A model generated the notes under the pieces. It saw nothing but the letters and a program-made list of their open reading frames with translations, was not told the origin of the DNA and searched no databases. Position numbers and translations under genes: made by a program. Source: Fodinibius sp. Rm-B-1B1-1 (GTDB lineage: Bacteria > Bacteroidota > Rhodothermia > Balneolales > Balneolaceae). From it: a stretch of 64,000 nucleotides of DNA. Below are positions 48,483 to 57,545 of this stretch, piece after piece; the first letter of the stretch is position 1, and every line of letters starts with the position of its first letter. The stretch lies in NCBI RefSeq assembly GCF_038594945.1, contig NZ_JBCFYD010000002.1, positions 124,001 through 188,000 on the forward strand. Direction: 5' to 3'.

Positions 48483-49211
48483 TCAAGAAGCATATAACAA
48501 AAATATCGTTGGCTCTTTATGGATTGAATCACCTGTACTTTTCCTCCACGCTGATATCTTTTTTGATACAATACGCTCACCAGGCAGAGTTAAATTAGTA
48601 GCCGTACAAAAACGAGTATTCGGATTGCAATACCGAACAACATCCTCGACTACCTCATCATTGCGATGGGGGGCTTCCATAAAAATTTGCGTTCCGCCAC
48701 TTTCTTTGGATTGCTGTTCTAATTTTTGAATAGCCCCTTGTCGTTTGTTTTGATCAATCGGCAGGTAGCCGTGAAAGGTAAACTGCTGTCCATTAAAGCC
48801 CGACCCCATTAAGGCAAGCAAGATTGAAGAGGGCCCGACTAATGGTTCTACCGTGATAGATTGATCATGCGCCATTTTTATCAACTCTGATCCGGGGTCA
48901 GCTACTACTGGACATCCCGCCTCTGATAGTATTCCCGCATCTTTTCCCTTTTTAAGAGGATTTAAGAACGAAGTTATCTCATGAACGGGCGTTTTTTTAT
49001 TGAGCAGAAGAAATTCAATTTCATACTCAGGTACAGTATCCCCAACCCACTGTAGATATCGTGCTGCTGTTTGCACATTTTCAACAATGAGCACATCAAG
49101 TTTTCGGATGATATTCAACACATACTCGGGAATAGTATTATTTTCTGGTGTTTTGCCAAGCGTATTGGGGATGAGGTAAAGAGTGCCTTTCTTTAAATCG
49201 GATGAACTCAT
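48483..49211 (-). CDS. SAM-dependent methyltransferase of the tetrapyrrole-methylase/RsmI type
   Basis: The 242-residue protein has the tetrapyrrole methylase fold. Features are LYLIPNTLGKTP, ILSEAGCPVVADPGSELIKMA (about 94-114) and IFMEAPHRNDEVVEDVV. RsmI 2'-O-methylates 16S rRNA C1402; this is the short Bacteroidota RsmI-like group, which lacks RsmI's usual C-terminal extension, so specificity is inferred. It is the last of a minus-strand set that includes small membrane proteins. Confidence 0.85.
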   Translation of the reverse strand: MSSSDLKKGTLYLIPNTLGKTPENNTIPEYVLNIIRKLDVLIVENVQTAARYLQWVGDTVPEYEIEFLLLNKKTPVHEITSFLNPLKKGKDAGILSEAGCPVVADPGSELIKMAHDQSITVEPLVGPSSILLALMGSGFNGQQFTFHGYLPIDQNKRQGAIQKLEQQSKESGGTQIFMEAPHRNDEVVEDVVRYCNPNTRFCTATNLTLPGERIVSKKISAWRKSTGDSIHKEPTIFLLYAS

Positions 49212-49216
49212 AAAGT

Positions 49217-49699
49217 TTAATCTATGCGTTCGAGGATAAATTGTTCGTCAGATTCATTGAGTTTTTTATTTGCAAAACGGTGGGCAGCCAATCCAATAAA
49301 AAACGTGATCAGTAAAGCGACACCGGCCATTAAAGCATTCGTCCAAATTAAACTCTTTTGGGTGTCAATGGTTGGCATCAGTACAATTTCTTGTATAGTA
49401 TCGGCTTGATAGCGGACGGGCACTACCCGTATTTCTTGTAGTTCACCAGCCATTTCTACGGGGAGCGAAAGTTGGCGCTGAATTTCCTGGCCATCATGAG
49501 TTGTGAATCGAAGCACAATATAGCCATTGGTTTGAGCGGCAATTTGTTTGAGATCAAAATCGACGATTTCAGCTGTATAACTGGTTCCGTTTTCATAGGT
49601 ATTGGTGACCCCGTAATAGACTACAGCCTGATGAATTACAAGAAATAGGAAAGCAGCTGGAATCAACCAAGTGAAATAGAGGTATTTGTATTTGTTCAT
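49217..49699 (-). CDS. Membrane protein with two helices, DUF3592-like
   Basis: The 160-residue protein is read from the ATG at 49699 (MNKYKYLYFTW). An upstream in-frame start at 49756 would add 19 residues with poor coding character and overlap the neighbouring small gene. Two membrane helices (about 8-30 and 117-138) flank a beta-rich extracytoplasmic domain (FDLKQIAAQTNGYIVLRFTT, VVPVRYQADTIQEIVLMP), an arrangement like DUF3592. Function unknown. Confidence 0.7.
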   Translation of the reverse strand: MNKYKYLYFTWLIPAAFLFLVIHQAVVYYGVTNTYENGTSYTAEIVDFDLKQIAAQTNGYIVLRFTTHDGQEIQRQLSLPVEMAGELQEIRVVPVRYQADTIQEIVLMPTIDTQKSLIWTNALMAGVALLITFFIGLAAHRFANKKLNESDEQFILERID

Positions 49700-49719
49700 T
49701 GTTGATGAAGAACTAAAAA

Positions 49720-49884
49720 TTAGTATGCAATGGCGTAATAAATCACGTAGAACCAACTAAACAATCCATGTATAATAGCCCATACGATTGATTTATTGAC
49801 CGACCATGAGATGGTTACAGCAAGAGCAGATCCCAATGTAATTCCTCCGCGAACGGTTTCATTTACTTTTCCTGATGTTGCCAT
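49720..49884 (-). CDS. Small conserved-looking membrane protein
   Basis: The likely start is the ATG at 49884 (MATSGKVNETVRGGITLGSA), giving 54 residues. Residues about 10-50 form one or two hydrophobic helices (SALAVTISWS, then WAIIHGLFSWFYVIYYA). A longer reading to 49959 would overlap the next gene's stop region with poor sequence. It resembles the short membrane proteins that often accompany DUF3592-type genes. No known domain. Confidence 0.55.
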   Translation of the reverse strand: MATSGKVNETVRGGITLGSALAVTISWSVNKSIVWAIIHGLFSWFYVIYYAIAY

Positions 49885-49927
49885 AGTTTTTGTGTTTTGT
49901 GATGGGTTGCTTCGAATAAAGGTAATA

Positions 49928-51118
49928 CTATTTGTTGATTTCTTGTAGTGTAGCATCACGTAGCGCAGGATCCCACATTAACCGTTGTTGGTAATCTTGA
50001 TGCATAAAATTGCTGCTCATGTGAAACCAAAAGGCTACTTGCAGGGAATCAAAAAATACGGCCTGTCCAAACGGTTCTTCTGAATATACAGAAGCACCAT
50101 AGTCGATTCCGTTAAGAAGGCCGAGCCGATTATCATAAATGGCCCCATAGTATTTAAAATCATTATTTAATCCCTGTTCGGCATAGGGCCAATCCATTAG
50201 GTCTTTAACATGCCGAGAAACTCCTGGGGAGATCAACTTATCTTGCTCAAGTTGAAGCATTAGCCGAGATAATTCTTGAGCACTCGATTTTGGAAATAGT
50301 TGTAGCAAATTACGTCGTTCAGTAAAACCTATTCCTAATCCATTATGATCATTAAACGCCTTACGAACCCGTTCGTGAAAATCTTCATTAAAAATATATT
50401 GCTGTGCGTTATCTAATACTTTCGCTCGAAATTCGTTTTTTGATAGATTGGTTAAATCTTCAAAGTGTGCCTCAAACTCTTTGTCATGCAATGAGGGATG
50501 CAGCGTAATATACAATCCTGAAAAGGGGAGCGGAAAATCGGTAGATGATAGTTCTAATTTTTGCATAGTTTTCGCTATAGCATCACTTCCTAATGCAAAA
50601 TACAGATAATCCGAAATTGCCAAATCATTATAAATGATAGCCGTTTCAACAAGTTTGTCTAATGGCACTTGTCCGTTTATGGTATGGGATTGTAGCGCCT
50701 GTTTAGCATTATCGTGGTGCGACGCATCTATAAAGGGGAGCTGGTAGCGGTCAACCGAATCCCAGGCGATGGTTTGATTAGGATCTAATTGTTCTTCCTC
50801 GAGAAGTTGGGCATAGGTGGTAATCAGAAAAAAATTAGAAAGCGTACCCATGGTGTGCAATTTCTTTCCACCATAATTAATGGTCGTATCGGGATTGGTG
50901 ACCGACTGTGATACAATAGCTGTGTGCTGTGGATTGGAACCAATATATTGGGTAAGTCCTTTGAGCGAAGTTGCTTTAGATACCCATTCTTGACCTTCCT
51001 GTAAGTCTCCGCTGTTATCATAAAGCGTTTTGAGGGCGTCCAGATTAAATCCGAAAACAAGTAAAAAGACAGCCAGCAATGTGCCGAGAAAAACGCCAAT
51101 AAATTTGAGGATGCGCAT
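49928..51118 (-). CDS. Beta-lactamase-fold serine hydrolase homologue with degenerate active site
   Basis: The 396-residue protein from the ATG at 51118 begins with a membrane helix (MRILKFIGVFLGTLLAVFLL). The following fold matches class A beta-lactamase-like proteins, but the catalytic Lys of SxxK is absent: the aligned segment reads TLSNFF. The SDN motif is YND and KTG is not clear (KYYG). It is therefore probably a non-catalytic, membrane-anchored member. An upstream in-frame ATG (51157) would add a 13-residue stretch with no signal-peptide character. Confidence 0.65.
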   Translation of the reverse strand: MRILKFIGVFLGTLLAVFLLVFGFNLDALKTLYDNSGDLQEGQEWVSKATSLKGLTQYIGSNPQHTAIVSQSVTNPDTTINYGGKKLHTMGTLSNFFLITTYAQLLEEEQLDPNQTIAWDSVDRYQLPFIDASHHDNAKQALQSHTINGQVPLDKLVETAIIYNDLAISDYLYFALGSDAIAKTMQKLELSSTDFPLPFSGLYITLHPSLHDKEFEAHFEDLTNLSKNEFRAKVLDNAQQYIFNEDFHERVRKAFNDHNGLGIGFTERRNLLQLFPKSSAQELSRLMLQLEQDKLISPGVSRHVKDLMDWPYAEQGLNNDFKYYGAIYDNRLGLLNGIDYGASVYSEEPFGQAVFFDSLQVAFWFHMSSNFMHQDYQQRLMWDPALRDATLQEINK

Positions 51119-51209
51119 GCAGGTGTATTGAAAAGCTATTATAAAGTGACCTGCCAAGATAGAAAAATTGCCCCTTTTAATCAGTAAGTAATTTGGACAA
51201 AAGTGAGAA

Positions 51210-51268
51210 GTGAAACGGCAGACGAAAGTGATTTCAATTTATTAAACGTCTGCCCATTTATGTTTCAC
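51210..51268. repeat. Long imperfect inverted repeat after the DUF819 gene
   Basis: GTGAAACGGCAGACG (51210-51224) pairs with CGTCTGCC (51247-51254) and GTTTCAC (51262-51268), with a 7-base bulge. The inner loop is 22 bases. On the minus strand it starts 5 bases after the DUF819 stop. There is no T-run after it. It may stabilise an mRNA end or weakly terminate. Confidence 0.5.
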
Positions 51269-51273
51269 ATCTG

Positions 51274-52527
51274 TCAGCTCACAAACTGCATCATAATAGC
51301 ACAGGCATAGGCCGCATAGGTTCCAACGGCATATCCCAATACCGCAAGTAGTACACCAACAGGGGCCAGGGCTGGATGAAACGCCGAAGCTACAATAGGT
51401 GCTGAAGCGGCACCACCCACGTTTGCCTGACTTCCAACCGCAACAAAAAAGAATGGCGCATTGATAATTTTAGCAGTAATAAAGAGAATCACTACGTGGA
51501 TAATAATCCAGAGCAAGCCAATTAGAAAGAATCCCGGATTTTCAAAAATAGCGAGTACATTCATTTTCATCCCAATAGTGGCGACCAGGATATATAGGAA
51601 TAAACTCCCAATCTTGGATGCACCTGCTCCTTCAAGCTCACGAGCTTTTGTGAATGAAAGGGCAAGTCCACCGGTAGTAGCAATAACGATAATCCAGAAG
51701 AATTCAGAATCCAAGCTTAAATCACTGAGCTGTGGAAAATTTTCGCCAATCCATGGAGCAATACCATCGGCACCCAAATGTCCAATGGCGGTAATTACAA
51801 AACCAACGGCGACGATCGTGGTGATATCTGCGAGGGTGGGAATTTTAGCAACACTTGCCTTATAGTCTTCAATTTTTTTGCGGAGTTCGGTAATAGGAGA
51901 AGCATCGGCCTTAAACCATGCATCAATTTTCTCCGAAATTCCCGCACCATAAAGTAAGAACGCTAACCAGATATTTGCGACAATAATATCGACTGTCACC
52001 ATAGCAGAAAATAAATCAGCACTGGGATCAAATACTTCGAACATAGCTGTTTGATTTGCACCGCCACCAATCCAGCTGCCAGCTACGGTAGAAAGCCCAC
52101 GCCAGAGCGCTTCGGGACCTGCGCCGGCAGTCATCTCTGGGGCAAAATAACTAACCGTGATAAGAGCCAATGGGCCGCCAATCATAATACCAACCGTTCC
52201 AGCTAAAAACATGATAACGGCTTTTGGACCCAGATTAATGATTCCTTTAAAGTCGATGCTGAGCGTCAATAAGACCAAACTTGCGGGTAAAAGGTACCGA
52301 GAAGCTACAAAATAAAGGTTCGATTCTTCACCCGATATCAACCCCAAGGAATTAAAAATAGACGGAATAAAATAGCAGAGCAGCAGCGAGGGAACGAACG
52401 TATAAAATTTTTGCCACTTCGGGTTGTCGCTGTTTGAGGTAATGAAAATTGCAGCAAGTATTAACAAAAGAATTCCTAATACAACAGCATCATTAGTAAA
52501 AACGGGGGTCGCAAATAAGGTGAACAT
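51274..52527 (-). CDS. DUF819 family membrane protein
   Basis: The 417-residue protein has about ten hydrophobic segments, typical of DUF819 (YjcL-like) transporters. Conserved-looking parts are FASVYLLPASLVLLTLSI-type helices, WIGGGANQTAMFEVF (about 152-166) and a C-terminal VGSQANVGGAASAPIVASAF. The substrate is unknown. It is divergent from dapB, with a 131-base gap. Confidence 0.88.
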   Translation of the reverse strand: MFTLFATPVFTNDAVVLGILLLILAAIFITSNSDNPKWQKFYTFVPSLLLCYFIPSIFNSLGLISGEESNLYFVASRYLLPASLVLLTLSIDFKGIINLGPKAVIMFLAGTVGIMIGGPLALITVSYFAPEMTAGAGPEALWRGLSTVAGSWIGGGANQTAMFEVFDPSADLFSAMVTVDIIVANIWLAFLLYGAGISEKIDAWFKADASPITELRKKIEDYKASVAKIPTLADITTIVAVGFVITAIGHLGADGIAPWIGENFPQLSDLSLDSEFFWIIVIATTGGLALSFTKARELEGAGASKIGSLFLYILVATIGMKMNVLAIFENPGFFLIGLLWIIIHVVILFITAKIINAPFFFVAVGSQANVGGAASAPIVASAFHPALAPVGVLLAVLGYAVGTYAAYACAIMMQFVS

Positions 52528-52566
52528 AGACAGTGTTTTTTAAATTTATTAGGCCTGAATCTACAT

Positions 52567-52574
52567 TATATTTG
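52567..52574 (+). promoter_or_regulatory. Candidate -7 box upstream of the dap/thr operon
   Basis: TATATTTG is an exact match to the Bacteroidota -7 consensus TAnnTTTG. It lies 85 bases before the dapB start, in a gap shared with the divergent DUF819 gene. No clear -33 element is seen, and no lysine riboswitch could be recognised. Confidence 0.35.
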
Positions 52575-52658
52575 GGGATATCCGCAAATGGATGAAAATA
52601 GATTTCCAAAAGGTTATACTTATCCAACACTATTGCGCTGAATTTAAACGATTGATAG

Positions 52659-53336
52659 ATGAAATTTGCTGTTATAGGCACTGGAAAAACTGGTGGAAAA
52701 GTTGTAGAAGTGTTAGATGAGGATCAAATCGTAGGTCCGTTCGATTCGACAAATAAACCCACGATTGAAAAGCTTAAACAAGCTGACGCCGCAATTTTGT
52801 TTGTCCCTGGTGCAGCGGCCGATGAGTTGATCGAGCCGTTAATGGAGGCCGGTATTCCGGCTGCTTGGGGAACCACAGGTTATGAGTGGCCGTCGGATCT
52901 GGATGAGCGTCTTAAAGCAAGAAAGCTGGCATGGCTACAAGCTTCCAATTTTAGTTTGGGGATGAATATTGTGCGCCGCTGTTTGAATATTATTGGACAA
53001 AGTTCCTCGGTGCTTGATCATCCAAAATTTAATATTCACGAGATTCACCATATACATAAGCAAGATGCACCCAGCGGAACAGCTATCTCGTGGGAACAGT
53101 GGCTGGGGCAGGATGCTAAAATTACTTCGGAACGAAAAGGTGATATTAAAGGGATTCATCAACTGGAAGTAAAAACGGAAACGGAATCTATCCACCTGAA
53201 ACACCAGGCACATGACCGAAAGATTTTTGCCCAAGGTGCTGTATGGGCCGCCGAACAACTTGTTTTAAACGATATTGAACCAGGTTTTCACGATCTTTCA
53301 ACAATTTTTGATAACGTAATGCAACAACAATTATGA
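52659..53336 (+). CDS. dapB: 4-hydroxy-tetrahydrodipicolinate reductase
   Basis: The 225-residue enzyme is shorter than the typical 240-270 residues. It reduces the DapA product in lysine and diaminopimelate synthesis. The N-terminal VIGTGKTGGKVV is the dinucleotide-binding loop. The catalytic loop IHEIHHIHKQDAPSGTAIS matches the family HHxxKxDxPSGT signature. It overlaps dapA by 4 bases (ATGA). Confidence 0.92.
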   Translation: MKFAVIGTGKTGGKVVEVLDEDQIVGPFDSTNKPTIEKLKQADAAILFVPGAAADELIEPLMEAGIPAAWGTTGYEWPSDLDERLKARKLAWLQASNFSLGMNIVRRCLNIIGQSSSVLDHPKFNIHEIHHIHKQDAPSGTAISWEQWLGQDAKITSERKGDIKGIHQLEVKTETESIHLKHQAHDRKIFAQGAVWAAEQLVLNDIEPGFHDLSTIFDNVMQQQL

Positions 53337-54217
53337 GTATTACAGACACAAAACTTTATACCGCATTAGTCACCCCGATGAAAGAAAATGGGGATCTCCA
53401 TTTGGATGATTTGGCCTCGCTAATCCATAAGCAGGATGATGCTGGCAATGGGGTTCTTGTTTTGGGGAGTACTGGCGAAGGATTGGCGCTACCTTTAGAG
53501 GATAAAAAGGAAGTTGTTAAAACAGCTTCGAGCCTGAATGTTGATGCTCCCATTATGGTAGGGGTTGGGGGATTTAACCTCCGGAATCAGATCGAATGGA
53601 TTGAGTATTGCCACCAGTTTGATGTAGATTCATTTTTACTGGTGACGCCCCTATATGCCAAACCCGGCCCTAAGGGACAGGTGGAGTGGTTTAAAGCATT
53701 GTTGGATGCGGCCGATAAAGAATGTATGCTTTATAATGTTCCTTCACGAACGGGTAGTAAGATGAGTCCGTTGGTGCTTAAAGATCTGGCTGACCACCCG
53801 AATTTTAAGGCTGTTAAAGAAGCCAGTGGAAGTATTGATGATTATCAGAACTATCGTAAAACGGCTAAAGATATTGCGTTTTATAGCGGTGATGATGGAT
53901 TACTTCCATTTTTTGCGATGGCGGGTTGTGATGGACTTGTTTCGGTGGCATCAAACGTGTGGCCAAAGCCGACCCATAAGTATGTGGATTGGTGTTTAGA
54001 CGGTCGTGGGCCGGACTTACTACCATTATGGCAAGAATGTACGGATGCACTGTTTCGTGGACCGAATCCGGTTCCGGCAAAAGTGCTGTTGCATGAAAAA
54101 GGGTGGATCGAAAATTCAACCTTGCATCCCCCGCTGACTGAAAAAGATTTGGAGGATATCAGCATTCTAAAAAATGCGGATAATATGATCCAACGCTGGC
54201 ACAAAGAAAATAGTTGA
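53333..54217 (+). CDS. dapA: 4-hydroxy-tetrahydrodipicolinate synthase
   Basis: The 294-residue class I aldolase condenses pyruvate with aspartate semialdehyde. Features: YTALVTPMKENGD, VLGSTGEGLALP (about 43-54), VTPLYAKPGPKGQ, LYNVPSRTGSKMS (catalytic Tyr) and FKAVKEASGS with the Schiff-base lysine. It is the second gene of the operon. Confidence 0.96.
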   Translation: MSITDTKLYTALVTPMKENGDLHLDDLASLIHKQDDAGNGVLVLGSTGEGLALPLEDKKEVVKTASSLNVDAPIMVGVGGFNLRNQIEWIEYCHQFDVDSFLLVTPLYAKPGPKGQVEWFKALLDAADKECMLYNVPSRTGSKMSPLVLKDLADHPNFKAVKEASGSIDDYQNYRKTAKDIAFYSGDDGLLPFFAMAGCDGLVSVASNVWPKPTHKYVDWCLDGRGPDLLPLWQECTDALFRGPNPVPAKVLLHEKGWIENSTLHPPLTEKDLEDISILKNADNMIQRWHKENS

Positions 54218-54268
54218 AGAGATTCAGATTCGAACAATTTTTAAAATTAATTCAAATAATTACTAACG

Positions 54269-55024
54269 ATGAGTGACAATAATTGGGAAGAAATTTTAGA
54301 TAAACTGGAAGCTGGCGAAGTACGTGCTGCTGAACCCAAGGGTGACCGGTGGGAAGCAAATAAAGAAGTTAAGGAAGCTATTTTAGCTTCATTTTCAGCG
54401 GGAGAAAATACGGAATATTCCGGTATTTATGACGGTTTTGTGGACAAGCACAACTTGCCTCCACGTCGGTTTTCAGCTGATGAAAACGTGCGCTTAGTTC
54501 CGGGTGGGTCATCAGTTCGCCGAGGAGCATATGTGGCAGAAAATGTGATTATCATGCCTCCTGCTTATGTAAATGTAGGTGGATATGTAGATGAAGGTTC
54601 AATGATCGATAGCCACGCTTTAGTAGGATCATGTGCCCAGGTTGGCAAAAATGTACATTTGTCTGCCGGTGTGCAGCTTGGTGGTGTGCTCGAGCCCGTT
54701 GGGTTGTCACCTGTGGTGATTGAAGACGATTGTTTTATTGGGGCAGGGTCCGTCATTGTGGAAGGTATTCTCGTGAAAAAAGGAGCCGTTATTGCGCCGG
54801 GCGTTACGCTTTCTAAGTCTATTCCTGTTTATGATTGCGTAAACGAAAAAGTGCTTGGCAAAGGTGCTGATATTCCTGAGCGTGCAGTGGTTGTGCCGGG
54901 AACGCGACCTATGAGCGGTGACTGGGCACAAGAACAGGGACTAAATGTTGCATGTCCGCTGATCGTAAAATACCGCGATGCTGACAGCGATGCTTCTCTT
55001 GAACTTGAGGATGCACTTCGTTAA
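54269..55024 (+). CDS. dapD: 2,3,4,5-tetrahydropyridine-2,6-dicarboxylate N-succinyltransferase
   Basis: The 251-residue left-handed beta-helix acyltransferase shows hexapeptide repeats and signature blocks [40 protein letters not shown] and [15 protein letters not shown]. It uses succinyl-CoA in the succinylase branch to diaminopimelate. It follows dapA by 51 bases and precedes thrA by 45. Confidence 0.95.
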   Translation: MSDNNWEEILDKLEAGEVRAAEPKGDRWEANKEVKEAILASFSAGENTEYSGIYDGFVDKHNLPPRRFSADENVRLVPGGSSVRRGAYVAENVIIMPPAYVNVGGYVDEGSMIDSHALVGSCAQVGKNVHLSAGVQLGGVLEPVGLSPVVIEDDCFIGAGSVIVEGILVKKGAVIAPGVTLSKSIPVYDCVNEKVLGKGADIPERAVVVPGTRPMSGDWAQEQGLNVACPLIVKYRDADSDASLELEDALR

Positions 55025-55069
55025 TTAGATCAACGTTAGATTTCATTTATTCATATTTAAAAAGGGCTT

Positions 55070-57544
55070 ATGCGCATATTAAAATTCGGTGGTTCCTCTG
55101 TGGGAACGACCGCTGCTATAAGGCAGGTTGCAGATATCATTTCTGAAAAGAAAAAAGACCACCACGTGGCTGTGGTGGTTTCTGCTTTTGAAGGAGTTAC
55201 TGATGCTTTAGAAGATGCGGTGGCAAAGGCTTCAAAAGGAGATGACGCATATCTTCAAACGTTAACTGATCTGGAGAAGCGCCACAACAATACCATCAAA
55301 GAGCTGGTCAGCATTCAAAATCAAAGTCATACGCTGGCGCAGTTCAAAATGATGTTTAACGAGCTTGACGATGTACTGCATGGGGTTTCGTTGACTCGTG
55401 AATTGACTGATCGCACTCGTGACTTTGTAGTAGGATTCGGAGAACGATTTTCAGCATACATCATTAGCCAGTTTTTATCTGATGCAGGAATTTCAGCTGA
55501 CTATCTGGATGCCCGAAAAATTATTGAAACTAATCGTGATTTTGGCTCTGCAAGAGTACAGTTTGATGAAACCTACAAAAAGATTCGAGACTATTTTTCA
55601 GAGGCAGACCCTGATTCTATACAGATAGTTACCGGCTTTGTCGCTTCAACGTCGAGCGGGGAGTCTACAACTTTGGGACGTGGGGGATCGGATTATACTG
55701 CCTCGTTAATCAGTGCGGCACTCGAAGCCCAAACTATTGAGCTGTGGACTGATATTGAGGGCATTATGACCGCTGATCCTGGAAAGGTGAAACGCTATTT
55801 TGTAATCCCCCATCTTTCTTATGAAGAAGCGATGGAGCTTTCGCATTTTGGCGCGCAGATTATTTACCCGCCGGCATTACAACCGGCTATGAAGGAGAAC
55901 ATTCCTATCCTTATTAAAAATACGTTCAAACCCGAAGAGGAGGGGACACGCATCAGTAATCAGTCCATTCCGGGAGAATCGATAATAAAAGGTATTTCCT
56001 CGATCGATAATATTACACTGCTGACCGTTAAGGGGAGTGGTATGATTGGGGTTACCGGAATTTCGGCGCGTCTGTTTGGAGCGTTGGCTGATGCCGGGGT
56101 TAATATTATTTTGATTACCCAGGCTTCATCCGAACATACCATAAGTCTGGCAGTGCTTCCTTCACAGACAAAAATTGCCCAGAATGCGATTGAGAAGGAA
56201 TTCAAATATGAGCTCCGGGATGATATTATTGATAACGTAAAGGTAGAGCACGACCTGTCAATTGTAGCGGTTGTCAGCGATAATATGCGTCGTAAGCCTG
56301 GTATCTCAGGACGCGTATTTCAGGCGTTGGGAGCAAATGGGATTAACGTAGTAGCCATTGCTCAGGGATCTTCGGAGCGCAATATCTCGATTGTAGTGGA
56401 TCGCAAAAATGAGACCAAAACTCTGAATACGCTGCATGATGCCTTTTTTATTGCGAATGTAAAAACGGTTAACCTTTTTTTAGTAGGCGTTGGATTAATT
56501 GGTGGCAAGTTGTTGGATTTAATCCAGAAGCAGGCTCAAAAATTGCTGGATGACTACCATCTTGAATTAAAGTTGACGGGCGTATCCAACAGTAAAAAAT
56601 TTCTCATTGATGATGAAGGAATCTCAATTGATAGTTGGAAAAAACAGATGATGTCAGAAGGTGAAGCGGTTGACATCAATCATTTTATTGATCAAATGTC
56701 TGAGCTTAATCTTTCGAACAGTATTTTTATTGATTGTACAGCCAGTGATGCAATTGCTTCTTCTTACTCGGATGTACTGGAGTCAAATATTTCGATCGTG
56801 ACGGCGAATAAAAAGGCCAACTCCAGTTCCCTTGCCACTTACGAAAAGCTGCAGCGATTGGCCTTCAAACATAATGTAGCGTATCTCTATGAAACCAATG
56901 TGGGGGCAGGATTGCCGGTTGTGGCTACGCTCAAAGAGCAGGTGCTAACTGGTGATGATGTCATACGAATCGAAGGGGTACTTTCGGGTACACTTAGCTA
57001 TATCTTTAATACGTTTGATGGCAGTACTTCTTTTAGTGAAGTGGTGCGATCGGCCCGTGAGAAAGGATTTACGGAACCAGATCCACGGGAAGACCTTAAT
57101 GGGCAAGATGTGGGACGAAAGTTATTGATATTAACGCGTGAGGCAGGAATGAAGCTCGAATTTAATAATATTGATATCCAAAACTTGGTACCTGAAGGAG
57201 CGCGTGACGTTAATACTGTAGAAGAGTTTTTTAATATTCTTGAAGAACATGATGATGAATTTGCAAAACTCTTTAAAGAGGCTGCTTCGGATAATAAAAA
57301 GCTTTGTTATATAGCACGGTATGAAGATGAGAAAGCTACCGTACAGTTAGAAAAAATAGGCCCTGAACACCCCTTTTATGGACTTGACGGTAGTGACAAT
57401 ATCGTGGCATTTAAAACGCGGCATTATCAAGATAGTCCCATTGTTGTAAAAGGTCCGGGGGCAGGAGCAGATGTTACAGCGAGCGGCATCATTGCCGATA
57501 TTCTTCGCATTAGTAATGCCCCTTCATTTAGGGAGGAGATTTGA
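55070..57544 (+). CDS. thrA: Bifunctional aspartokinase/homoserine dehydrogenase
   Basis: The 824-residue fusion starts threonine and lysine synthesis (aspartate to aspartyl phosphate) and also makes homoserine. The aspartokinase part (about 1-455) has RILKFGGSSVGT, TTLGRGGSDYTASL and two ACT domains (about 310-455, with LTVKGSGMIGVTGIS and NGINVVAIAQGSSERNIS). The homoserine dehydrogenase part (about 465-824) has FLVGVGLIGGKLLDL, TANKKAN and GVLSGTLSYIFN. It is the central enzyme of the operon and probably threonine-inhibited through the ACT domains. Confidence 0.97.
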   Translation: MRILKFGGSSVGTTAAIRQVADIISEKKKDHHVAVVVSAFEGVTDALEDAVAKASKGDDAYLQTLTDLEKRHNNTIKELVSIQNQSHTLAQFKMMFNELDDVLHGVSLTRELTDRTRDFVVGFGERFSAYIISQFLSDAGISADYLDARKIIETNRDFGSARVQFDETYKKIRDYFSEADPDSIQIVTGFVASTSSGESTTLGRGGSDYTASLISAALEAQTIELWTDIEGIMTADPGKVKRYFVIPHLSYEEAMELSHFGAQIIYPPALQPAMKENIPILIKNTFKPEEEGTRISNQSIPGESIIKGISSIDNITLLTVKGSGMIGVTGISARLFGALADAGVNIILITQASSEHTISLAVLPSQTKIAQNAIEKEFKYELRDDIIDNVKVEHDLSIVAVVSDNMRRKPGISGRVFQALGANGINVVAIAQGSSERNISIVVDRKNETKTLNTLHDAFFIANVKTVNLFLVGVGLIGGKLLDLIQKQAQKLLDDYHLELKLTGVSNSKKFLIDDEGISIDSWKKQMMSEGEAVDINHFIDQMSELNLSNSIFIDCTASDAIASSYSDVLESNISIVTANKKANSSSLATYEKLQRLAFKHNVAYLYETNVGAGLPVVATLKEQVLTGDDVIRIEGVLSGTLSYIFNTFDGSTSFSEVVRSAREKGFTEPDPREDLNGQDVGRKLLILTREAGMKLEFNNIDIQNLVPEGARDVNTVEEFFNILEEHDDEFAKLFKEAASDNKKLCYIARYEDEKATVQLEKIGPEHPFYGLDGSDNIVAFKTRHYQDSPIVVKGPGAGADVTASGIIADILRISNAPSFREEI

Positions 57545-57545
57545 G

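Noticed and set aside
49700-49959. Longer N-terminal forms of the DUF3592-like and 54-residue membrane proteins
   Set aside because: The extra residues have poor coding character and would make the genes overlap; internal ATGs give cleaner membrane proteins.
51119-51157. A 13-residue upstream extension of the beta-lactamase-fold protein
   Set aside because: The ATG at 51118 starts directly at the membrane anchor; the extension adds no signal-peptide feature.
52528-52658. A lysine riboswitch ahead of dapB
   Set aside because: The region is only 131 bases, AT-rich, and shows none of the conserved lysine riboswitch core.
57471-57545. An extended thrB N-terminus starting inside thrA
   Set aside because: The ATG at 57546 has a clear AGGGAGGAG ahead of it and gives the normal family start; the longer form would duplicate thrA coding sequence in another frame.
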